Part shown: positions 39,464 to 49,211 of the stretch, piece after piece
Layout: each line of letters opens with the position of its first letter
Position numbering within the stretch: position 1 is the first letter of the stretch
Source of the DNA: Labilibaculum manganireducens
GTDB lineage: Bacteria > Bacteroidota > Bacteroidia > Bacteroidales > Marinifilaceae
Direction: 5' to 3'
Length of the DNA stretch: 64,000 nucleotides
NCBI RefSeq assembly: GCF_002843385.1
Contig: NZ_MVDE01000012.1
Location: forward strand, 1 to 64,000
Program-made: the position numbers and the translations under genes
Notes under the pieces: model-generated
The model's database searches: none
The model's input: only the letters and a program-made list of their open reading frames with translations
Told to the model about the DNA's origin: nothing

Positions 39464-39736
39464 ATGAATAATTTTCAACTTAATATCATATACCTTTACA
39501 CAAATACTGTGCGAAAAATACACTGCAAGTTAAAAAAAATCTGAATTTCTTTTTCTAAATAAGAAAAGAATTGATTATTATGATGTGTTCAATCAGTCAT
39601 ATAGATGCTTTCATTTTGCAGGAATTATTTAAAGTTTAAGTACTATTTTCGACGAAAGAAAATTAAGATTTTATTTTTGCACAAATTTTTGCCAAAACAA
39701 CAAATAAGGGGAGTCATAATTGAAAATTATAAATAA

Positions 39737-40210
39737 ATGAAAATTGTTCTTTTAGTTATTGGAAAGACAGATAAGGATTTTGTGAAAACGGGGATGGAAG
39801 AATATCAAAAGAGATTGGTGCACTATCTTCCTTTCGAGATGAAAATAATTCCGGATATAAAAAACACGAAGAATCTTTCTGAAAATCAGCAGAAACAAAA
39901 AGAGGGGGAATTAATTTTAGAGAAGATTAAAGCCGGAGATACATTAATATTGCTCGATGAGGGAGGGAAAGAGTTTTCTTCTGTAGCTTTTTCTAATTTT
40001 ATAGAACAGAAGATGATCGGTGGAATTAAAAATTTGGTTTTTGTAATAGGCGGTCCTTATGGGTTTTCTGAAGATGTGTATCGGAACGCACAAGGAAAGG
40101 TTTCGTTATCGAGAATGACTTTTTCCCACCAAATGATTCGGATGATTTTTACCGAGCAATTGTATCGGGCAATGACAATTATTAAAGGAGAGCCTTATCA
40201 TCACGTTTGA
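39737..40210 (+). CDS. rlmH: 23S rRNA m3-pseudouridine1915 methyltransferase
   Basis: A 157-residue SPOUT methyltransferase that methylates pseudouridine 1915 of helix 69 in 23S rRNA. The SAM-binding knot is visible at LVFVIGGPYGFSEDVYRNAQ and the C-terminal motif is MTFSHQMIRMIFTEQLYRA followed by IIKGEPYHH, which is diagnostic. The early stretch KIVLLVIGKTDKDFV is also typical. Length is standard. A TAnnTTTG-like box (TATTTTTG, 39672-39679) lies about 58 bp before the ATG. The histidine kinase gene follows after 82 bp. Confidence 0.95.
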   Translation: MKIVLLVIGKTDKDFVKTGMEEYQKRLVHYLPFEMKIIPDIKNTKNLSENQQKQKEGELILEKIKAGDTLILLDEGGKEFSSVAFSNFIEQKMIGGIKNLVFVIGGPYGFSEDVYRNAQGKVSLSRMTFSHQMIRMIFTEQLYRAMTIIKGEPYHHV

Positions 40211-40292
40211 TGCTTTGAACTAATTATGCTAATTTGTGAGGAGTTTAGCATGAATTTTGTATCTGCAATAAAACATTTCAAAACTATCCGAA

Positions 40293-43200
40293 TTGAAAAA
40301 TAGACTTCTCAAATATATTCCTGCGGTTTTCACGTTGGTATTTTTTCTGTTGGCAGTTTCTACAGAGTATTATTTTAGGCAAAATGACCGCCTTGCAAAT
40401 GTGGCCAATCATACCAGGCAGGTTCTGGAGAAAAAAGAACAGCTGCTGAAAAATGATCTTGGCGAGCTGCAGACTGCAATTACAAAAAAGGATGGAGTAC
40501 TTCAAAAATACGATAACTTTTCTGAGTTTGAGAAGGACCTAAAAAAAGATGGATTTGTTATAGTTGCCTATAAACAAGATAGTTTGTTGTTTTGGAGCGA
40601 TAATTCATTTCTGATCCCTGAGAAAAACTTTCTTGAAGAAGAGAATTCATTGGTTGTTCGGCTGGATGATGGATTCTATTTTATGCAAAAACAGAAGGTG
40701 GATTCAATTGATCTGTATGGATTCTTACTTTTAAAAAAGATTTATCCATATCAGAATAAATTTTTGAAAAATCATTTTGGGCCGGATTTTCTCATCCCCG
40801 ATTCTTTTGATATTTCCTTACATCCGAATGTGGGAGCTTCAGTTAGCAATCCTGATGGCAAATTCTTGTTTTCTTTATTGGATGATAATGCCGGAATGGG
40901 AACCAGAAGGGGACAAAAAGGAGTAGGTTTACTGTATTTATTGGCGATTCTGTCTGGTTTAGTATTCTTCAGTATCTTACTGCGGCAATTAAACGATTTG
41001 AAATTAGGTCTCTCAGCTTTTCTTGTTTGGGGAGCAGGTTTGGTGCTTTTACGATATTTTATGCTGCTTTGGGGATTTCCTGCTGTTTTTTCAAAATTTG
41101 AGATCTTTTCGCCTGTTTTGTTTGCGAGTTCATTCTTCTTTCCATCCTTAGGCGATTTTGTAATCAACTCGTTTTTCTTATTTATTTTCGTTTATACCTA
41201 TTCACGGTTTTTGGCAATCAATCAATTCTTCAAGCCTAAAAGTTCTTATCAGGTTGCCGGATGGATTTTTGTGCATCTAATTCTGTTTTATCTGCTGTAT
41301 TTTACAATCGAGGATTTGTTCGAAAGCTTAATTTTTGACTCTAGCTTTAGCTTGCAGATGTTTGTATTTCAGGACAACGGAATTTGTATTTTTATAGGTT
41401 TTGCCATTTTGATTTTTTTATTTTATGCTCTGGGACAAATTGCAAATCTATTGGGACAAATTGCCCGCGATCATTGGAATTTAAAATCTTATTTACTCGC
41501 AGTTATTCCTGTATCCATAGTTTTAAGTTTGGTATTTTATTATTTCAATCCTGTAAAAACCGATGCTGTAACTATGGGCTTTCCAATTTTGATGGTTTTG
41601 GTCTTGGGTCTCATAAATTATCAGAAAGAAAAGGGAGGCCGATATTCTTTATATGTGGCTTTGCTTTTGGGTGTTTCAATCTTTGTTACCAATAGGATCA
41701 ATTCTTTCTCCAGCCAAAAGGAAAAACAGGATCGGCAAGTGGTGGCAATGAATCTTTCTACAGAATATGATCCAGCTTCTGAATTTTTTTTGATGGAAAT
41801 TCAAGAGAAACTCGATCAGGATTCAATATTGAAAGATTTGTGCAAACGACCTTTTAGAAATGAATCTGAAATAGAAGACTATATTCAAAATAAATACTTT
41901 ACCGGATTTTGGGAGCAATATCATCTTCAGGTTACTATTTGCAGCAACATGGATGATTTAAATATTGAGCCTGATAATCAGATCAGAAATTGTTTTGAGT
42001 TTTTTGAAGAAATGATTGTGACAACGGGTGAACCAATTCCAAATAGTAATTTTTACTATTTGAATGAGTTTGATGGGATGGTTTCATATTTAGGTGTAAT
42101 TTCCAATCCATCGTTTGCTTCTGATGAGGTTAAAATTTACCTGCGTCTCGATTCTAAATTTGGCAATGAGGGTTTAGGATATCCGGATTTGTTGTTGGAT
42201 GAAAAAGTTGATTTGCGCCCGGTAAGTCATGAATATTCGTATGGGAAATATCAAAACGGGAAGCTGATTGCATCTTCCGGCAAATTCAATTATTTCATGA
42301 GTAATGCCGGGTTTGGTGAAAGTTCTGCTGATTTTTTCTGGAAACAGATTGATGGGTACGACCACTTGGTATATAAGTTTGGTAATAATTCTGTTGTAGT
42401 TAGTTGTCCTTCAGTGTCATGGTATAACAGAGGGATAACCATTCCGTATGTTTTTGTTCTTTTTTATGTTTTTGGGTTTAGTATTTGGATGCTTGAGAAG
42501 GTTTCTTCTAAATTCAGAATAAATCTAAGTTTCAAATACCGGATTCAATATTCAATTATTGGTCTGCTGATGCTATTCTTCCTTTTGTTGGGTGGGGGTA
42601 CTGTATATTATAACATTAATCAGGCCAACGAAGCAAATAACAGAAGTCTGCAAGAGAAGTTGTTGTTGGTTAAACGTGAGGTAATTCGTGATTTATCGGG
42701 TGATCGTTCACAAAAATCAGAGGTGTTAACAGATCAATTGAGACAATTGTCAAATTTGATTTTTGCAGATATTCATTTGTATAATTTATCAGGGAAATTG
42801 ATTGCAACATCCAGACCCGAGATATTTGAGAAAAAACTGCAGGGGAAGAGGATGAATTTTGCCGCTTACGATCAACTTTTTTTTAATGAGCGAACTCATT
42901 TTATTCATAAAGAACAAATTGGGAAAATGTCTTACTTGTCGGCTTACGAATCTCTGGTTGATGAAAATAATGAAACCATTGCATTTGTTAATCTCCCTTA
43001 TTTCCTAAAAAGCAAAGAGCTGGAAAAGGAAATGTTTAATTTAATTCTTGCCGGGGTAAATCTTCATGTATTGATGATTCTGCTGGCCATTTTTCTTTCG
43101 GTAATTATATCGAATAAAATAACTTATCCACTTCGTTTAATTCAGAGCAGACTGAAGGCAACACGTTTTGGTTCGTATGGTGAGCAAATTGAGTACACTA

Positions 43201-43964
43201 AAAATGATGAAATAGGTAGTTTGGTGAAGGAATATAATCAAATGCTTGTTGAGCTTGAAGAGAGTGCTTCCCGTTTGGCAAAATCGGAGCGGGAATCTGC
43301 GTGGCGGGAAATGGCAAAGCAAATTGCTCATGAAATTAAGAATCCATTAACCCCTATGAAATTAAGTATTCAGTTTCTGCAGAAACGTTTCGAGGACAAA
43401 ACACCAAATTGGGAAGAGCATTTTAATCGTGTGAGTAAAACATTAATAGAGCAAATCAATGCTTTGTCATCTATTGCTGCGGCATTTTCGAATTTTGCAA
43501 AGATGCCGGCAGCCAAAAATGAGAATTTAAATTTGGTTGAAATTCTCGAACATACAGTTGATTTGTTTAAGAACGATGATTTTGATTTGAAACTCGATTT
43601 GAATTCCATTGAGAATGCAAGTGTTTTTGTTGATAAAGAACAGTTTGTCCGCGTTTTTGTGAATTTAATTAACAATGCGATTCAATCTATCCCGGAAGGG
43701 AATTTGGCTCAGGTTGTAATAGAGTTAGAGAATATAAATTCTGATTATCAGGTAAGTGTAATTGATAATGGTTCCGGAATTAACCCGGAGATTAAAGAGA
43801 AGTTATTTTCGCCTAATTTCACCACAAAATCGAGTGGAATGGGATTGGGTTTATCCATTGTTAAAAATATTGTTGAAAATGCCAACGGAAGCATTTGGGT
43901 TGAATCGGAGAGGCATATTGGATCTTGTTTTATTGTTCGGATTCCCAAAAGAAAAGAGATATAA
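40293..43964 (+). CDS. Large multi-pass sensor histidine kinase (NtrY-like core)
   Basis: A 1223-residue membrane sensor kinase. An N-terminal membrane helix (8-26), an extracytoplasmic domain (to about 205) and a block of about six to eight helices (about 212-460) come first. Then come a long soluble region, two more helices (about 725-795), a second sensing region and a last helix (about 935-957). After that come HAMP, HisKA with His1013 (AKQIAHEIKNPLTPMKLS), the N box (VNLINNAIQSIPEGN) and G boxes (DNGSGINPEIKEKLF; MGLGLSIVKN). The start is a TTG at 40293. No response regulator is co-directional, so it is an orphan. The downstream MBL hydrolase ATG follows its stop by one base. Confidence 0.85.
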   Translation: MKNRLLKYIPAVFTLVFFLLAVSTEYYFRQNDRLANVANHTRQVLEKKEQLLKNDLGELQTAITKKDGVLQKYDNFSEFEKDLKKDGFVIVAYKQDSLLFWSDNSFLIPEKNFLEEENSLVVRLDDGFYFMQKQKVDSIDLYGFLLLKKIYPYQNKFLKNHFGPDFLIPDSFDISLHPNVGASVSNPDGKFLFSLLDDNAGMGTRRGQKGVGLLYLLAILSGLVFFSILLRQLNDLKLGLSAFLVWGAGLVLLRYFMLLWGFPAVFSKFEIFSPVLFASSFFFPSLGDFVINSFFLFIFVYTYSRFLAINQFFKPKSSYQVAGWIFVHLILFYLLYFTIEDLFESLIFDSSFSLQMFVFQDNGICIFIGFAILIFLFYALGQIANLLGQIARDHWNLKSYLLAVIPVSIVLSLVFYYFNPVKTDAVTMGFPILMVLVLGLINYQKEKGGRYSLYVALLLGVSIFVTNRINSFSSQKEKQDRQVVAMNLSTEYDPASEFFLMEIQEKLDQDSILKDLCKRPFRNESEIEDYIQNKYFTGFWEQYHLQVTICSNMDDLNIEPDNQIRNCFEFFEEMIVTTGEPIPNSNFYYLNEFDGMVSYLGVISNPSFASDEVKIYLRLDSKFGNEGLGYPDLLLDEKVDLRPVSHEYSYGKYQNGKLIASSGKFNYFMSNAGFGESSADFFWKQIDGYDHLVYKFGNNSVVVSCPSVSWYNRGITIPYVFVLFYVFGFSIWMLEKVSSKFRINLSFKYRIQYSIIGLLMLFFLLLGGGTVYYNINQANEANNRSLQEKLLLVKREVIRDLSGDRSQKSEVLTDQLRQLSNLIFADIHLYNLSGKLIATSRPEIFEKKLQGKRMNFAAYDQLFFNERTHFIHKEQIGKMSYLSAYESLVDENNETIAFVNLPYFLKSKELEKEMFNLILAGVNLHVLMILLAIFLSVIISNKITYPLRLIQSRLKATRFGSYGEQIEYTKNDEIGSLVKEYNQMLVELEESASRLAKSERESAWREMAKQIAHEIKNPLTPMKLSIQFLQKRFEDKTPNWEEHFNRVSKTLIEQINALSSIAAAFSNFAKMPAAKNENLNLVEILEHTVDLFKNDDFDLKLDLNSIENASVFVDKEQFVRVFVNLINNAIQSIPEGNLAQVVIELENINSDYQVSVIDNGSGINPEIKEKLFSPNFTTKSSGMGLGLSIVKNIVENANGSIWVESERHIGSCFIVRIPKRKEI

Positions 43965-43965
43965 G

Positions 43966-44742
43966 ATGATTATAAAAATACTGGTAGACAATACTGCGAA
44001 AGATGGTTTTGAGGCAGTTCATGGTTTTTCGGCTGTGATTGAGGCCGATGAAAAAATTTTATTTGATGTTGGCCCAAATTCTCTTTTTATAGAGAATGCG
44101 GGAAAAATGGGTGTTGATTTGGATGAAATCAATACTCTGGTTTTGAGTCATGGTCATTGGGATCATGGTGATGGTTTGCAGTTTGTGTCGGGGAAACGTT
44201 TGATTACGCATCCCGACTCATTTTCTCTTCGATTCCGAAAGGAAAGCAAGACTACTGTTGGCCTAAAAATGACAAGAAATGAGATTGCTGCACAATTTGA
44301 ATTGAAGGAGTCAAAATTACCGGTTTGGATCAGTGAGAAAATGGTTTATCTGGGTGAAATTCCAAGATTAAATGATTTTGAATCTCAATCAACAACTTTC
44401 CTCCTGGAAGATGGATCGCCGGATTTTGTTGCTGATGATTCTGCGCTTGCCATTAAGAGTGAAAAAGGATTGATCGTGATCAGTGGATGTGCGCACGCCG
44501 GCATTTGCAATACAGTGACTTACGCAAAAGATGTTTGTGGAGAGGATAAGGTTTATGCGGTGTTGGGAGGTTTTCATTTAAAGAAACTGGATGAAGTTTT
44601 TCAGAAAACTGCAGGCTTTTTTCAGGAAGAAAAATTGGAAATATTGGGAGCAACACATTGCACAAGCTTTCTTGTTCAGGATGAGTTTAAAAAATATTTT
44701 AAAACGATAAATTTAGAAGCCGGAGTTGAGGTAGAATTGTAA
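43966..44742 (+). CDS. MBL-fold metallo-hydrolase (MJ0301-like)
   Basis: A 258-residue metallo-beta-lactamase-fold hydrolase. The metal motif is SHGHWDHGDG (His62, His64, Asp66, His67), with later ligands in ISGCAHAGICN, GGFHL and GATHCTSF. It belongs to the subgroup annotated as 7,8-dihydropterin-6-methyl-4-(beta-D-ribofuranosyl)-aminobenzene-5'-phosphate synthase-like. The start is the ATG at 43966, one base after the kinase stop; a longer frame overlapping the kinase gene is not credible. The tight junction suggests co-transcription with the kinase. Substrate unknown. Confidence 0.85.
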   Translation: MIIKILVDNTAKDGFEAVHGFSAVIEADEKILFDVGPNSLFIENAGKMGVDLDEINTLVLSHGHWDHGDGLQFVSGKRLITHPDSFSLRFRKESKTTVGLKMTRNEIAAQFELKESKLPVWISEKMVYLGEIPRLNDFESQSTTFLLEDGSPDFVADDSALAIKSEKGLIVISGCAHAGICNTVTYAKDVCGEDKVYAVLGGFHLKKLDEVFQKTAGFFQEEKLEILGATHCTSFLVQDEFKKYFKTINLEAGVEVEL

Positions 44743-45336
44743 CTATTTTACCTCGTCCATAGAAATAAGATTGTGCAAAATGGCATATACGGTTAATCCT
44801 GATACCGATTTAATACCCAATTTTTGTGTGATGTTTTTACGGTGAGTAACCACGGTATGAATGCTGATGAATAATTGATCGGCAATTTCTTTATTGGTTA
44901 ATCCAAGAGCAATATGTTTTAAGATATTTTTCTCACGGGAACTAATTGTTTCTGAATTTTTATTAGGAAATGAACTTTTGTTATTTTTATTTAGAATTTC
45001 CTGCATCATATCAAGAATGGTATTTTGGCCATCCATATAATTGATATAACCATCTGCCTTTAAGTCATTTTTAAGGTTTTTCCTGTTCGATAACAAGATC
45101 AGAGAGAGTTTATTTTCATTGAAAAGTTCCCTCTTTACATCCAGACAATCACCTGGCAGCATGTCTGGATTAATAATGAGAATATCTGGTTTTCTTTTGT
45201 GTACAATTCCACATACATCCTCCTTATTATCGATGAGCTGAATCACCTCAGAGTTCTCCAGATTTTGAAGAATTGACCGGAGTCCTTTTCGGATCATGCA
45301 CGAATTATCAGCAATAAGAATCGTAGATCTTGCCAT
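44743..45336 (-). CDS. LuxR-type regulator with degenerate receiver
   Basis: A 197-residue regulator. The N-terminal half (about 1-120) has a receiver fold (ILIADNSCMIRKGLRSIL), but the phospho-acceptor position is Asn56 (DILIINPDM) rather than Asp, so ordinary phosphorylation is unlikely. The C-terminal GerE/LuxR helix-turn-helix is intact (SSREKNILKHIALGLTNKEI, then FISIHTVVTHRKNITQKLGI). It lies 9 bp after the hemerythrin gene and is therefore probably co-transcribed. It converges with the MBL gene with no gap. It may control nitrosative or oxidative stress genes, by analogy with the partner. Confidence 0.87.
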   Translation of the reverse strand: MARSTILIADNSCMIRKGLRSILQNLENSEVIQLIDNKEDVCGIVHKRKPDILIINPDMLPGDCLDVKRELFNENKLSLILLSNRKNLKNDLKADGYINYMDGQNTILDMMQEILNKNNKSSFPNKNSETISSREKNILKHIALGLTNKEIADQLFISIHTVVTHRKNITQKLGIKSVSGLTVYAILHNLISMDEVK

Positions 45337-45345
45337 AGCTAGAAT

Positions 45346-46074
45346 TTAAATAAGATTGCAGATCGATTTTTCCATTAAGATAACTTTAGGAGTCAGTACC
45401 TTATCCTCAATTCTGGAATGATAGTTCAAGTCTTCCTCTAATTTGAACAGATCCTGTATAATTGTATGGTAAAGTGTGCTGTTTGCCGGAGGCGTAAGAT
45501 ATTTGATCATGATGGTTTTTAAATCCATCAGTTTTTCTTCTACATCATTATGTCCTTCCTCGTATTTTTCAATGGAAAATGATTCGAAAATTTCACGGTT
45601 TCTTTCAGTAAAATTTTGATTCTTAATGATTTCTTCAACAGCTAAAACATATGGGAAAACCACATTTTCCTCATGCATGATGTGTTCTGTCAGCTCAGAT
45701 TTATATCCCTCAAAGAAGTTTCTGATCAGCAGAATGTATTTCTGATCTTCAGTGTCTTCTGATTGAAGAGAGATAATTTTCTGTTCAATTTCGGATAATT
45801 TATCATTTAAATAACTTGAATGAGTCATTTTAAGATAGTTGACAATATTCTTAACCGGAATAGTTTGAAGCTCTTCTTTTGGGAAGTAATCTTTATCGTG
45901 ATACGCGTTTACAAGCTGTAAAAAGAAGTTTATGTCGACCTCGTTTTCCCTGCAAACATCAGCAACGGTTTTGTCTCCAAATCCCAAATTGATTCCAAAA
46001 CGGTGAATGACTGGAATGAGCATATAATTCAATTGAATTACATCAGCCAGCTTCATATCCTTTTTAATACGCAT
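45346..46074 (-). CDS. Hemerythrin-domain protein, RIC/YtfE-like
   Basis: A 242-residue protein with an N-terminal ScdA_N/DUF1858-like part (MLIPVIHRFGINLGFGDKTV) that lacks the usual CC pair. A four-helix hemerythrin domain follows with the expected ligands: His85, His131/His134 and Glu135-type residues (HIMHEENVVFPYV), His175 (GHNDVEEKL) and His219/Glu223 (NYHSRIEDKVLTP). RIC-type proteins repair Fe-S clusters damaged by nitric oxide or peroxide through a di-iron centre. The next gene is its likely regulator. The leader contains a 12-bp inverted repeat (46156-46225). Confidence 0.82.
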   Translation of the reverse strand: MRIKKDMKLADVIQLNYMLIPVIHRFGINLGFGDKTVADVCRENEVDINFFLQLVNAYHDKDYFPKEELQTIPVKNIVNYLKMTHSSYLNDKLSEIEQKIISLQSEDTEDQKYILLIRNFFEGYKSELTEHIMHEENVVFPYVLAVEEIIKNQNFTERNREIFESFSIEKYEEGHNDVEEKLMDLKTIMIKYLTPPANSTLYHTIIQDLFKLEEDLNYHSRIEDKVLTPKVILMEKSICNLI

Positions 46075-46420
46075 AGCTTGTTTTTTTTAATTAATCTAAA
46101 TTAATAAAAAGTGTGGAATATCCGCAAAAACGCATGAAGAATGCAGCCGAAAAACGAAACCAAATGGAGGAATAACACTAAAAATTATCTTATGGCAAAA
46201 GATTTTTTGAATACCATTTGGTTTCAGTTGTCGCCGGCATGTTTTATCTGTACAAAATTAGTTTCTCCGAACTTGCGGACAATACCTACTTATAGGTATA
46301 TTATACCATTTTAAAATCAAGATGAGTTGGTATAATGCCGATAGATATTTAACAATCAATGTCCCTGCGCAGATAGTGATTATTTGATTTCGTCGATTTT
46401 CAATTCAAATACTAATTGAA
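46075..46420. promoter_or_regulatory. Hemerythrin operon leader with inverted repeats
   Basis: A 346-bp spacer. GAAACCAAATGG (46156-46167) and CCATTTGGTTTC (46214-46225) are perfectly complementary, separated by 46 bases, and partial pairing continues outward. Near 46296-46308 is the short palindrome GGTATATTATACC, next to ATACCTACTTATAGGTAT (46283-46300). It contains the promoter of the minus-strand hemerythrin gene, but no stress-regulator box is certain. Confidence 0.4.
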
Positions 46421-47680
46421 TTATCTCCCGAAGTGAAGGATTTCCTTGATATGAAGTATTCGCGATTTTGCATATTCATATTTAGGATCGTCTATGTCGG
46501 AGGTTTGCTGGAGGAATTTGGTGTAATAATCCAGTGCTTTATCTTTATTTTCCCCATACTCTTCGTAGGTTGTTGCAATTTCGTAAAGAATATCTGGGTT
46601 CGTGTTATCTATTTCAATAAGATTCAGATAGGATGCTGTCGCTTTTTCAAATTGTCTGGTTGCTCCGTACGATTTTGCCAAATACAAATGCATTGAGGCT
46701 TCAATAGGTGAAGTGATATAAAAAAGAGCATCTTCCAAAAATTTAATCCCTTTCTCGTGTTGATTCAATCTGGCATAACAAATTCCTGTATGGAAATTAA
46801 TCATTGGGTCTTTTTCAAAGGTTGGGCCACAACTTGCAAAAGCAGTTAATGCATCTTCATATTGCCGGGTCTGCATGTAGCAAATTCCCAGTTGTCTGTG
46901 TTCGGCATCAGTTAGGTTGTTGGATGCTTTAAGATCTTTTAAAATAGTTAAGGCATTGTCGTACCATTCCAATCCAATTAAAACCTGAGCCTTTTTCTTT
47001 AGCAGTATGGTGTTGTCCGGATAGGTTGCCAATCCCTTTGAACAGTATTCCAATGCTTGCTGGTAAGCGGCCATTTCATAAAGTTGTTGGATAATATGAA
47101 CCAATACAGATAAGTCATCAGGGTTGAGTTCGTACGAAATCATATAAGAAGACAAAGATCCTGTGAAATTCTGCATTCGGTCTTTTAAATTCCCTATTTG
47201 TTTGTAAATGAAAGGATTTAATGAATCTGTTTGGATGATTTGTTTATAGATTTTTAAGCTTTCTTTGAGTTTATTTTGACCGGAAAGGGTTTTTGCCAGA
47301 AGTAAGTTGACTTGATAATCAGAGGAATCGATGGAATGCAAATTGGAAAGATATTTCTCTGCTCCGGGATAATTTCCTAATGAGTACAGACAGGAACTTA
47401 AATTCAAGAGTATTGTTTTGGAATTATTGTTTAATGAGTTGGCTTTTTGATAATTGATGATAGCTAACTTGTCTTTGTTAAGGTTTTGAAAGGCTTTGCC
47501 AAGTTGAAAATACAAGAGACTGTTTAAGCTGTCTTTTTTTATCATTTGCTCAAGCATTGGAATTGCTTTGGAGTATTGTTCCGAATACAGGAGTTGATCT
47601 GCCTTAGTTGCTTTTTGAGAAAAACTTGCAGGAATGTTAATTGCTATACTTAACAGAAGTAGGAGGATGATTTGTTTCAT
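46421..47680 (-). CDS. TPR-repeat secreted protein
   Basis: A 419-residue exported protein: a signal peptide to about residue 22 (FSQK) and then roughly ten tetratricopeptide repeats, for example YSEQYSKAIPMLEQMIKKDS, YFQLGKAFQNLNKDKLAIIN and LLLAKTLSGQNKLKESLKIY. Such proteins are scaffolds for other envelope proteins; no partner is evident. It is monocistronic. It could also be lipid-linked, but I see no lipobox. Confidence 0.85.
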   Translation of the reverse strand: MKQIILLLLLSIAINIPASFSQKATKADQLLYSEQYSKAIPMLEQMIKKDSLNSLLYFQLGKAFQNLNKDKLAIINYQKANSLNNNSKTILLNLSSCLYSLGNYPGAEKYLSNLHSIDSSDYQVNLLLAKTLSGQNKLKESLKIYKQIIQTDSLNPFIYKQIGNLKDRMQNFTGSLSSYMISYELNPDDLSVLVHIIQQLYEMAAYQQALEYCSKGLATYPDNTILLKKKAQVLIGLEWYDNALTILKDLKASNNLTDAEHRQLGICYMQTRQYEDALTAFASCGPTFEKDPMINFHTGICYARLNQHEKGIKFLEDALFYITSPIEASMHLYLAKSYGATRQFEKATASYLNLIEIDNTNPDILYEIATTYEEYGENKDKALDYYTKFLQQTSDIDDPKYEYAKSRILHIKEILHFGR

Positions 47681-47760
47681 GTCTTGGGTTTATGATTAGG
47701 ATTTAAATATAACTAAAATTTTAGTTATCAAAAATATTTTTCCCTTTAATGACAAAAAAA

Positions 47761-47785
47761 ACCGACTCAGAAAAACTGAATCGGC
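47761..47785 (-). terminator. Terminator of der
   Basis: ACCGACTCAG (47761-47770) pairs with CTGAATCGGC (47776-47785) through two wobbles, and the minus strand continues with T7 (A run at 47754-47760 on plus). Confidence 0.75.
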
Positions 47786-47809
47786 TAATGATTGTGCTGT
47801 GTACAACAC

Positions 47810-49117
47810 TTATTTCTTTCTCACAAAAATTTGAATCGGCACCCCGGTAAACGACCAGTTTTTACGGATCTGATTCTCAAGATATCTTTTGTAAGGATCC
47901 TTAATGTATTGAGGCAGATTGCAATAGAATGCAAATGTTGGTGCGTGAGTTGGTAATTGTGTTACATATTTTATTTTTATGAACTTTCCTTTCAGAGCAG
48001 GAGGATTAAGAGCCGCAATTACTTTTTGCATCACATTGTTTAGTTCCGATGTTGGTATTTTACGAATACGATTCTCATAAACCTCAAGTGCCGATTCCAA
48101 AACTTGAATTAATCGTTGTTTTGTAATGGCAGAGGTGAAAATAATTGGAACATCTTTAAAAGGTGCAATTCGGTTTCTAATTTCTTCTTCGAATTCCTTC
48201 ATGGTATTGGTTTCTTTATCCACCAAATCCCATTTGTTAATCATGATTACAACTCCTTTGCGATTGTTGAGAATAATGTCAAGAATACTTAAATCCTGAG
48301 CTTCTACACCGCGTGTTGCATCTAAAATTAATACACAAACATCAGCGCTTTCAATTGTTCTGATTGATCGCATTACCGAATAGAATTCAAGATCTTCGTG
48401 CACTTTTGGTTTCTTACGAACCCCGGCAGTATCTACCATGATAAAATCATGACCGAATTTTTGAAACCGGGTATGAATTGAATCTCTTGTTGTTCCTGCG
48501 ACATCAGTCACAATATTTCGGTCGATTCCAACCAAAGCGTTCACAGTTGATGATTTTCCTACGTTAGGACGACCAACAAATGCTATTCTTGGAAGACCTT
48601 CATCATCATCGTTTTGTTTGATCTCAAAATCATTTACGACTGCATCCAGTAAATCTCCGGTTCCCGATCCATTAACGGCTGAAATTGGGAAAACTTCTCC
48701 TTCCATTCCAATAGAATAGAATTCATTAGCAGCAAAAATTAAATCCGAATTATCGGCTTTATTTGCAACTAAATAAACTTTCTTTTTGGTTCGTCGAAGT
48801 ATTCCTGCAACAGCCGAATCTAAATCTGTGATTCCGTGCTGCACATCTAAAACAAATAGAATAGAATCGGCTTCCTCAATGGCAATCATTACCTGTTTGC
48901 GGATTTCCTCTTCAAAAATATCGTCTGAATTCGTAGCGTAGCCTCCGGTATCAATAATAGAGAATTCTATGCCATTCCATTCAGATTTACCGTAATTACG
49001 ATCACGGGTAACACCAGCAGTTTCGTTTACGATTGCTTTTCTGGTACCTGATAATCGATTAAAAAGTGTAGATTTTCCAACATTTGGTCTTCCTACGATT
49101 GCAACTATATTGCTCAT
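47810..49117 (-). CDS. der: Ribosome-assembly GTPase Der (EngA)
   Basis: A 435-residue double GTPase needed for late 50S subunit assembly. The first G domain has [24 protein letters not shown] and NKAD; the second has [27 protein letters not shown] and [10 protein letters not shown]-terminal KH-like domain (about residues 350-435) follows, with [16 protein letters not shown]. Length is typical. The ATG is at 49117. It is 94 bp downstream of era on the same strand, likely one operon. Confidence 0.97.
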   Translation of the reverse strand: MSNIVAIVGRPNVGKSTLFNRLSGTRKAIVNETAGVTRDRNYGKSEWNGIEFSIIDTGGYATNSDDIFEEEIRKQVMIAIEEADSILFVLDVQHGITDLDSAVAGILRRTKKKVYLVANKADNSDLIFAANEFYSIGMEGEVFPISAVNGSGTGDLLDAVVNDFEIKQNDDDEGLPRIAFVGRPNVGKSSTVNALVGIDRNIVTDVAGTTRDSIHTRFQKFGHDFIMVDTAGVRKKPKVHEDLEFYSVMRSIRTIESADVCVLILDATRGVEAQDLSILDIILNNRKGVVIMINKWDLVDKETNTMKEFEEEIRNRIAPFKDVPIIFTSAITKQRLIQVLESALEVYENRIRKIPTSELNNVMQKVIAALNPPALKGKFIKIKYVTQLPTHAPTFAFYCNLPQYIKDPYKRYLENQIRKNWSFTGVPIQIFVRKK

Positions 49118-49211
49118 TATTTTATTTTTCTAACGCAATCTCTGCGTGTAATTCTTATTCATTTGATTAAAATCCTAAAGATTTCTCCGATTTGTCAATA
49201 CAGTTTTGAAC

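Noticed and set aside
43762-43965. 68-residue N-terminal extension of the MBL hydrolase
   Set aside because: It runs inside the kinase coding region in another frame; the family begins at the ATG at 43966.
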